DNA of 64,000 nt from Simmondsia chinensis (lineage: Eukaryota; Streptophyta; Magnoliopsida; Caryophyllales; Simmondsiaceae), in assembly GCA_018398585.1 (NCBI GenBank), contig JAGTTD010000010.1, positions 7,852,501 through 7,916,500 on the forward strand, given 5' to 3'. A program made the position numbers and the translations under genes. Every line of letters begins with the position of its first letter. The stretch's first letter is position 1. The notes below the pieces were generated by a model that had not been told where the DNA came from, did no database searches, and saw nothing but the letters and a program-made list of their open reading frames with translations. Below are positions 56,403 to 64,000 of this stretch, piece by piece.

Positions 56403-56888
56403 TGTTACGCTCGGGCTTGAACCTCAAACGTAAACTAATATAATTTTGGATAGATTGAGAATTTGAGATGAGAAAGAAGAGATTTAGAGTTTAGATGAGA
56501 GAAATAAGGGAAAGGAGATGAGAAAATAGAGAGAGTTAGATGAGAGAGAGAATAGATCTCAATTGAGACTAATGTTTGATATTTTTATTGATTGAATAAT
56601 TCTGATCAATACAGCCAGCTATTTATAAGCAATTACAATGAATTAAGATCCAACACTAGACATCTTATTAAGAGAAACATCTAGAAAATTCTAGAACCAA
56701 CTAACTAACATTCAAACACTTATTTGGCGCCAAAAACCAGCTTAACCGCAGCAGCAACATGTGCAGCAGCACGCAGCAGAACAACCAGCAGTAGCACTTT
56801 AACAGATTAACTGAATTTTAATGCTCTACTGAATTTTCCCGCCATCAGCCACATTTAAACTCAAGCCTCGGGTTTTCGGTTTGTAACA
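56403..56888 (-). repeat. 5' LTR of the gag-protease element
   Basis: Near-identical to 53662-54146, one base longer, and next to the primer site. Confidence 0.9.
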
Positions 56889-56893
56889 TAATG

Positions 56894-57229
56894 CTATGTT
56901 GTGCGCTTCGGCATTTAGCATGTATGTATGTCAAGAACATAGAATGATTGCATAGACATTTTGCAAGAGTGAAAAGCGGATAGAAGTAAAGATTTAAATG
57001 ACACAATATCACTATACTGGACATGACACAAAATGATGTCTATTTCAACCAGAAAGAGAGGATAGAGTATTGGTGGCACTGCCTATCTAGAACACTTTGC
57101 ATTAGCTATTCTTTTACTTGGAGCCACTTGACAATGCCGGGACATAGGCAAACATATCCCACCCCCCACCCCCTGCTCCCGTCTCTCCTGCTGACCTTAG
57201 TCACAAAGCTTAACTATGTCAAGCCAAGT
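56894..57229. other. Continuation of the extensin C 3' flank
   Basis: Resumes the sequence interrupted by the retroelement (TGCTATGTTGTGC..). No gene seen. Confidence 0.5.
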
Positions 57230-58060
57230 CCCAACTCATGATAAGTCGAGCTTGAGCTTGAAGTCTTCATGACTAGGGAGCTTCATGTTGAGCTCGAGTA
57301 AGGCAAAACATAGGCAAGTTAGGCATTGAGCAAAAGCTAACTTGGCTCATCTACACCGCTAATGATGAAGCTTCTCTACTCCTTCCAAACTCTAAAAGAA
57401 GGTATTCATATAAAGATCTGTTATCTTATGCATTCTCTAATGACTTAGAATCTAAACGGAAAGGAAAAAAGGGAAGTCCTATTAGGACAACAATACCAAG
57501 GAGAATGGTTACAAGGCTCAAAGTATACCACCGCATGCATCAACAAATATTTTAATTCTCATCTGAAACAAATATGAAGACAAAGTTCAGCTGACTATCT
57601 TTCGTTCAAACAAATGCAAAACAAGAAGATAGTCAGTCAAAGATTCAGATGGCAGATAATACAAGAACTAATCTCCAGACAAAGGAGGAAGACTAGACAA
57701 TTAAGTTGGTCGAACAAAATCAACAATGATCTGCGCTTTTTTTACCACTAATTGAGGTTGGTTATATGGATGTAATGATACCACTGCACTCTACATTAAA
57801 TCTAATCTTCATTAAGTGCCAATAAAATAAAACCTATTTATTATGAAATATATTCATGTCATATTGGATCTCCCTCTTTCCCCCGATGGACACGGCTTAG
57901 CTCGCATGTGCTCACCCCTTCGCTCCCAATAAGAATCATCTCAAACACGTCACTCTCGCCAACTCCTCAATAGGTGCCCCCATCACTTTATCTCTAATAC
58001 AATCATTATGATCTTTTCCTCTCTTTTTATGCATTCAAACATTCATCGGAATACTCTCAG
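57230..58060. repeat. Possible third, gene-less copy of the extensin flank block
   Basis: Parts resemble 49490-50760 and 62590-62880: TATATGGATG.AATGATA, CTACATTAAATCTA..TTCATTAAGTGCCAA and CTCAATAGGTGCC..CATCA. No extensin frame follows here. Confidence 0.4.
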
Positions 58061-58083
58061 CTCTATTGCCCTCATATGCTATA

Positions 58084-58086
<3 letters not shown>

Positions 58087-58140
<54 letters not shown>

Positions 58141-58255
58141 GGTGGGTCACCCACCCCTTAAATCCCCACAAAGAGGAGCCACAAGTACCATAGTGGAGAT
58201 TCCAACCCGGGTGGCATATAAGGCCTTTAGTGTTCTCCGCCACTAAGTACTTTCT
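58087..58255 (-). mobile_element. tRNA-type SINE with 52-base poly(A) tail
   Basis: The minus strand starts near 58255 with an A-box-like TTAGTGGCGGAGA, then a B-box-like GGGTTGGAATCTCC, a body GGCTCCTCTTTGTGGGGATT, GGTGGGTGACCCACC, and a long A tail (T run 58087-58138 on the plus strand). This is the layout of a tRNA-derived plant SINE. The very long tail suggests slippage or a young copy. Confidence 0.7.
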
Positions 58256-58662
58256 TTACTTCTATATGTTATTTTAAAAACAAATTGGACGCCCCCTGGA
58301 TTGATAAGGATATAAGCGGGAAGATTCATAAGGGGTTGGGGGATTTCAATATAAATAACAGATAGAATAGATATATAAATTTTCTCCTAGTTAAATGTGG
58401 AACTATCCAGAGGAGGATATGGCTGATATAGTGTGGGATTGGCATCCTCCATCTTTGTCCCAATATGTTCTATTGCCATTTCTACTTGTAATTTTTCTTA
58501 AGTCAACTTAAATTGAAGGATACTTGGGAAAATTAAATCACATATTTGAATATATTCAAATAGATCAAAAATAATCATTTTAAATGGGACAAGTAAAAGT
58601 TTGTATGGTGCTGACCCTTGGGATTTTTTATGGTGAGTAAGCTAGGTTGAAAAGCTTAGGAC

Positions 58663-59289
58663 TATGGCTTCAAATGAGCCAAGCCGGCTCACGAGCCAGT
58701 TCTACTCAGCTCGCTAAGGGCTTCGCTTGGGTTCGTCTAAGTTGGCTTGAGACCCGGCTCGACTCGTTTAAGGGCAGCTTGATTACATAAACGAGCCAAA
58801 TTAAACCTACGCCGATTCAGTTCGAAAGGCTCACAAGCCGGCTCCTTTATCAATTCACGTGTCCGGATTGCGCCACGTGGCCCTATCTCTACCATCCGAT
58901 GTATGTTGCTATCAGGTACTTAAGTATCCCTTAGCTTTTAGCATTTTATTGAATTACATGTATGCTTTTAGATTTCCAATTTTCATGCATGATTTATTTC
59001 TTTTCCCATTTCTAGTTGCCCAAGTAACATTGATCATAAACGAGCCCGACAAATGAGCCTAACAAGCCTGGTAAATGAGCACAAGTCCACATGTAAATAA
59101 GCCGAAAAAGCTCGACAAGTTGGTTTGTCAAATAATTGAGCCTAAATGATACGGATACTGAGCCGGCTCAAAGAAAGAATACGCATGCTCGATTTGATAA
59201 ATGATACCAAGTCAAGCAGGTCTCATGAAGTCAACAAGTCCGGCCGAGCCAACCGCAATTTGGCTTGGCACAACTCATTTGCAACCCTA
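58663..59289. mobile_element. Non-autonomous hAT element
   Basis: 627 bases with a perfect 8-bp target duplication CTTAGGAC (58655-58662 and 59290-59297). Terminal repeats TATGGCTTCAAATGAG and, inverted, TAGGGTTGCAAATGAG; subterminal GAGCC/GGCTC words throughout. No transposase frame. Confidence 0.85.
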
Positions 59290-60064
59290 CTTAGGACTCT
59301 ATTACATTTGAGTCCAACACGTAGGCCGAATCCCATTTCTTTGGGCGGTCAAGTGCATCTCTCTAAGTATCTCATTGATCGACAAAAGATCTAGATCAGA
59401 AGGGCTCGTGAGCATGCTTATTATTTGGTTTGAGAGGCTCAGCTCTTTTTAAGCTCGAGCCAAGTTGATCCAATTGGTTTAACTATGTGCACCAAACCTA
59501 GCCCGAGAATGCTCACACTAGGCTACTCAAGATCCAAACGAATCAATTTCATCGGAATTATGAGGCTTGCTTGCCATAGATCAAAGTTCGGCTTAAATAA
59601 GCGAAACAAGCCAGGTATTAATGTATAATCAACTATGTTTTTAGGCTTGATAAAATACATGCTAATGTAATATTTTATAAGCTTCACTGGGACCAACCTA
59701 TATAGCTTTTCTTAGGCTATTCAACAGCCTAAGTAAACGTTACAATAAGATAAGCAAGGCCCAAATCAAGATATGCACCACTTCCTTGTGACTGATGTAG
59801 CACAACTTGTTATCCAAAAACAAAACTCAATATATTTCTCCAAGAATTGAAAAATAATGAATTATAAACCTATATTTAGAGACACAAATTAATCCCTAAG
59901 ATAGTATTTGATAATTACAGAGATAAATAATAAATCATCTAGAAAATAATAAATCATCTAGGAAACTATTTTCCTAAAAATAAGACACTAAAATAAAGAT
60001 ATTTCAAAGATTTCAAAATAAAGACTTTGACTTGATTTCATAAATATTGTTCCGTTTTACTCTT

Positions 60065-60192
60065 TCATGTTGGGGGCCCTCGAAACAACCCCCCTTCAGG
60101 GTAGCATCCTGTAAGGATAAGACTACGTACATTTCAAACACCTCCACCCTGCCTTGGTAGGAGCCTTTTAGGCACTGCGATTGTTGTTGTTT
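60065..60192 (+). mobile_element. RTE/SINE 3' tail fragment
   Basis: CCTCGAAACAACCCCCC, then GTAAGGATAAGACTACGTACAT, then CCCTGCCTTGGTAGGAGCC, ending TTGTTGTTGTTT. It lacks both a LINE coding region and a 5S head, so it is a 5'-truncated copy. Confidence 0.6.
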
Positions 60193-62310
60193 ATTTTCAT
60201 CCTCGCAAATACTCTAACAAAATCTAATAAAATATCATATGTTCTAAAATCAATAAATCCCTTCTTCCGTGCTGCATTCTCCATTGATTCAAAATAACTT
60301 GACCATGAGTTTTGAACAATCGAATGAGTAGTAGTGTTTGTCTGTGTTCAGACCTCCTCTTTTATGTACTGCAAAAAATTTGCCATTCAGGAAAACTTGT
60401 TAAAAGACTCTCCGAGAATGATTAGATCAATAAAATATCAAGGAGACATATCATCATTATTTTCGGGCAATTGGATATGTTGTGACTCAATGCAATCTTG
60501 CTCTTCTTCTTTCACTTTGCCTTCCTCATGTTCCTCTTATTCTTTCACCTCATCTTCCTCCTATTCCTATTCTTCTTATGCTTCGTCATTCTCCTCTTCC
60601 TTTTCCTCTTCAATTATATTTGTTTTTTTACTTAACATCCTAGAATGACAGCAACTGGGGAGGAAGGTAGTCTTTTGGATCATGATCATAAGGAATCTCA
60701 TAAGTCGATACAAAGGAGAAAGTTGGGATACTTGCATTTCAATAAGCACTAACGTACACTATGGGCTTTTCAAATTGGAGTACATATAACTTACCCTTAA
60801 ACCTAGAAACACAAAAAGTATCGTGTACATGATACACATTTAAATAAAATTGGATGCGAAATAAACTCTCATAGACGATAGGGTGAATAGAGTTACCTAT
60901 ATTATATTGCCCATGCTATTTTCTCAAGCCAATGTACCTACGACATTGAAGAACATTCGAACGTTCGCTTGATATGTGAAATATTTGTCATAAGAGCTTA
61001 AACAAGTGAGTAGGGTACTTCTAGGGTTTCCTAGAGCTTGATATGACTAGACATGGCAATCAGGTTGGGTGGGAGCAATATCCGTTAGGTACTGGTCGAG
61101 CTCGAGTAGGGTTAGCCTCAGGTTTGAATCGACCTCGGGTGGAGTCAGCCTTCAGTCAAGTTAGGTTTCGAGTTAACCAATTGGGTTATTTTAATAATCT
61201 ATTTTAGTGAATATTTCTTTCTTTTTCAGAAATGAAGTTATACTATTTTCATTTATTATTTTGAATTTACAATACATTGATTCAAAATTAGAAGTTCAAA
61301 ATAACTAATTAAATTAGTTGATATTTGCCAAATTTATTAAAAATTATCAATATTTATGCGATATACAATGAAATCAAAGTAGCAGTCTAGAAAGATTTTT
61401 TAGATCACCTAGTCTCCCTTTCAAAAAAAAAAATGACCTAGTTTGATAAAAAAAATTAGCGCTCTACAATGATTAAAATCCAAAATAGGAGGATAAATAT
61501 ACTATAAGCTACTTGATTATGAGATATATAAAAGCTCATTAAGGTGTAATGTTAGCTTAATAATGAATCAATGAAGATTTGTTAGTGGCTCGAATACCTC
61601 TATTTGAGTCTTAACTATGCAATATTTTGCAAAGATACTTGGATAATGAAAACATTATGTTTTTGGTATATACGTGTTGTTCATAGTAGCATGATTGTTT
61701 GGTATTTGTGATAAGAACTCAAATTACTTACAAATTAAATAACATAGTATTTTTTTTCTTTTTCATATTATTATTTGTAATTATAATTTTATTCATACTT
61801 CAAAATCATAACTCAAACTATAAAAATAAAATGACTACAATTGGCCTATTATTTAGATTATACAATTGATTGGATTTCTGTTAGGGTCATTTTGGGGTAC
61901 AAGATCGGTCTGGGTTTGGTCTCGCATACGCATAGATCAGGCTTAATTCAAATTCGAGTTACGGCTATTCGGGTTTTCAGTTATCTCAGGGCAGGTCAGG
62001 TTGAATTCTTTGGGTTAGGGTGGAGTTGGATCTTGGGTCATCTGGTTAGTATTAAGAACAGAGGATAGGTGTACACTTTACTGCGATAGTGGCGGCGAAA
62101 AGATTTTACTTGGAAGTAGTATCAGCACATAACCAACAGTACGATGACAACTCTAGCGGCAACGGTCCAGAGCTAACAAATAGCTTAACAAAATCCAATT
62201 AAATATAATATCTTCAAAAAATTAAATCTCTTCTTTTGTGTTGCATTCCCTTCAATTATTTTAATAAATAAAACTTAATAATGTTTTAAAAGCCAAATTT
62301 GGCGTCTCTA
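60193..62310. other. AT-rich spacer with transposon-like GC patches
   Basis: No gene supported. 61049-61190 and 61860-62060 are GC-richer patches with GGTTGGGT, CTCGAGT and GGGTT words, possibly the two ends of a DNA transposon of about 1 kb; no clear terminal repeat or target duplication was found. 60490-60620 is a TTC/CTT-rich simple region. Confidence 0.35.
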
Positions 62311-63334
62311 TTTCATTGCTGGTCCAGTATCATAAGTAGAGTGTAGAGACGTAAATGAGTCAAGAAGGATTTTGCTAGCTATTTGAGCAAGGAAAGCTCC
62401 AACTAAGTCAAGCAGAAGTTGTGCTAAGCAAGCCTAAAACTAAATGAGTACCTTGAGCTAAATTAAGAGCCTAGGTGCGTGTTAACGAGTCAAGTTCAAG
62501 AAACAATGGGGCAAGCTTAAGCCAAAATAAGCTTAAACAAACCCAATCAAGCATAAAATAGCTAAAACAAAATCAATGACAATCTCTTCCATTTTTACAC
62601 TCAAGCAAGGTAGACTATATGGATGAAAGTACAGCATCATGCTCTATAATGTATTAAATCTACATTAAGTGCCAACTGACCGAAATCGTTTTTTATGCAA
62701 CCCAGTTGCGTCTTTGTGGCTCACTACCATGGCTAGCTCTCATAAGCTCAACCCCAAAATGATTTCAAAATTCAAACAAATCTCACTTATCCTCAATAGG
62801 TACCACCATCAATTGAACTTTGATCACAATCATTATAGTCTCGTCATTTGTGTATCCGCACATCTATTAGATCATTCTCATATCTGCTATACTCATCTTT
62901 TGCATATAGGAACTTACTAACAAAAATCAAAAAGGTTACAATCTGAGAAAGACACATGTAGACTCGGTCAATGCACTGGTCTAGGTAAATGCCATAAATT
63001 ACTCTTGATGATGAAATATAACTAGGCTTGACCAAGCATTCTTCCAAAATCAAGGTCCCATTGGCCAGTAAATCCAAACTCATTTCCAATAAGATAAATC
63101 AATGAGCATAGTTCTAAATCTTAAACTAGTTGTCCAGAGCTAATCAATCAAAAGAAGCCATAGTCTCCCCTAAAGACTAATTCAAAATATTAAAGAACAT
63201 AAATATACCTAAAAAGTATTAAAAAAATGGTCCACCAGTTCTTGGAAAATGACCAACATAGTTAGTATCTCGTTACTAGTCTGACCAGTTCTTGATATCT
63301 TAAAAAATTCATCCACTAGAACACAAGAAACTGC

Positions 63335-63342
63335 TATATAAA
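63335..63342 (+). promoter_or_regulatory. TATA box of extensin gene D
   Basis: TATATAAA in the same context as gene C, 76 bases upstream of the chosen ATG. Confidence 0.65.
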
Positions 63343-63410
63343 CTCTATGCCTTTCCCTGCAATCGAATATGAAATATAGTCTTTTGCTAAGAGATCTTTC
63401 AAAGAGGTCT

Positions 63411-63764
63411 ATGATGGCCACTTCGAAGCTCATTCTCATTTACAGCTTGGCCTTGTGCTTAATAGCCACTGCTATTTCGGCAGACTATTCCCCACCTATG
63501 TACTACTCCCCACCGTCTCCTGAGTACAACACTTACTCTCCGCCACCTAGCTACTACCCTCCGCCGCCTTACTACTCTCCACCGCCTTACTATTACACCC
63601 CGCCACCTTCTTACGATTACACCCCACCGCCGTCTTACGATTACACCCCACCGCCGTCTTATGATTACACCCCACCCCCTTCTTATGATTACTCCCCACC
63701 ACCTTACTACAGCGAATATTCACCACCGACCTACAAATACTCACCGCCTCCCTACAAGAAGTGA
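63411..63764 (+). CDS. Short extensin-like Tyr/Pro-rich wall protein (copy D)
   Basis: 117 residues from MMATSKLILIYSLALC. Signal peptide to about ISA (residue 24), then DYSPPMYYSPPSPEYNTYS, a PPPYYSPPPYYYT stretch, four PPPSYDYT/S units (24-bp DNA repeats, about 63604-63700) and an end PTYKYSPPPYKK. Tyr-x-Tyr spacing (YDY) fits intramolecular isodityrosine or cross-linking sites seen in extensins (family knowledge; not shown here). The start was chosen as in gene C. Compared with C it keeps more repeat units, adding 34 residues. Confidence 0.8.
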   Translation: MMATSKLILIYSLALCLIATAISADYSPPMYYSPPSPEYNTYSPPPSYYPPPPYYSPPPYYYTPPPSYDYTPPPSYDYTPPPSYDYTPPPSYDYSPPPYYSEYSPPTYKYSPPPYKK

Positions 63765-63843
63765 ATACACAAGTGCCTGCTTCACCTGAGCATGTCAGCT
63801 ATGGTTTGATAAGAATACTGTTCTTGGATATGTTTTAGTACAC

Positions 63844-63849
63844 AATAAA
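63844..63849 (+). terminator. Poly(A) signal of extensin gene D
   Basis: AATAAA, 80 bases past the stop, in the same AATAAAGAGAAGCTG context as gene C. Confidence 0.6.
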
Positions 63850-64000
63850 GAGAAGCTGCAGCACTTCATTTTATGTTGTTCATTGTGATATCATATGTGT
63901 ATGCTTATTTAGGACTAATGTAACGAATAATATTATGTTGTGTGATTTTGTGTTCTAGAAATTTGAGTAATAAAGGAGCATGATAATGCTTCAATATGGT

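Larger units (their letters stand above)
53662..56888 (-). mobile_element. Young LTR element coding gag-protease only (TR-GAG-like)
   Basis: LTRs 53662-54146 (485 bp) and 56403-56888 (486 bp), differing at only about ten positions by eye, with perfect 5-bp target duplication TAATG (53657-53661, 56889-56893). The tRNA-Met primer site TGGTATCAGAGC lies two bases inside the 5' LTR (56389-56400), and a purine tract AAGGGGAAGGAAA touches the 3' LTR at 54147. There is no RT, RNase H or integrase, so mobility would depend on other elements. It inserted just downstream of extensin gene C. Confidence 0.9.
62320..63910 (+). repeat. Duplicated block carrying extensin gene D
   Basis: The left part matches 49080-49620, and 62920-63400 matches 52780-53260 closely (TACTGGTCTAGGTAAATGCC, ACTCTTGATGATGAAATATA, GTCCCATTGGCCAGTAAATC). 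The right part contains the gene and its 3' region. Direct orientation, roughly 10-13 kb apart. Confidence 0.7.

Noticed and set aside
60334..60648. Ser-rich 104-codon frame
   Set aside because: Produced by a TTC/CTT-rich simple-sequence tract, with no supporting features.

Overview
This is nuclear DNA from a flowering plant, most likely a eudicot. The evidence is spliced plant-type genes with GT/AG introns, secreted arabinogalactan and Tyr/Pro-rich cell-wall protein genes with plant TATA boxes, plant-lineage Ty3/gypsy, RTE and L1 retroelements, hAT and Mutator-like MITEs, and high AT content. I cannot name the species from sequence alone.

Only a few host genes are present. (1) The 5' part of a minus-strand MCM9 gene occupies 1-3005: four exons, with the rest off the left edge, and an E2F-type site just upstream of the ATG. 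(2) Two near-identical 99-residue arabinogalactan peptide genes lie at 14597-14896 and 44648-44947. They are the ends of an old local duplication whose second copy has been stretched by insertions to about 17 kb. (3) Two short extensin-like genes at 53268-53519 and 63411-63764 are a second local duplication and differ in repeat number. A weak coding-like stretch at 47940-48720 could not be identified.

The rest is mobile DNA, often nested. 3.2-6.97 kb: 5S-headed SINE, L1 and RTE scraps, hAT pieces. 6.97-13.4 kb: a long-inverted-repeat element interrupted by a Ty3/gypsy element with a perfect 5-bp target duplication. 15.3-18.1 kb: a 61-bp minisatellite interrupted by three MITEs. 18.1-27.6 kb: truncated Ty3/gypsy copies and miniature LTR elements. 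28.0-32.4 kb: a MITE holding an RTE LINE. 32.8-42.4 kb: a Tat-type Ty3/gypsy element carrying an antisense F-box-like gene and two tandem-repeat arrays. 43.9-44.5 kb: a Mutator-like MITE in the promoter of the second AGP gene. 47.1-47.4 kb: a second 5S-headed SINE with target duplications. 53.7-56.9 kb: a young LTR element coding only gag and protease. 58-59.3 kb: a tRNA-type SINE and a hAT element.

The observations I rate highest are the 5S rRNA-headed SINEs sharing a 3' tail with the resident RTE LINE, the MITE whose target duplication copied an AGP gene's TATA box, and the F-box gene carried inside a retrotransposon. All comparisons were made by eye; no alignment or database search was run.
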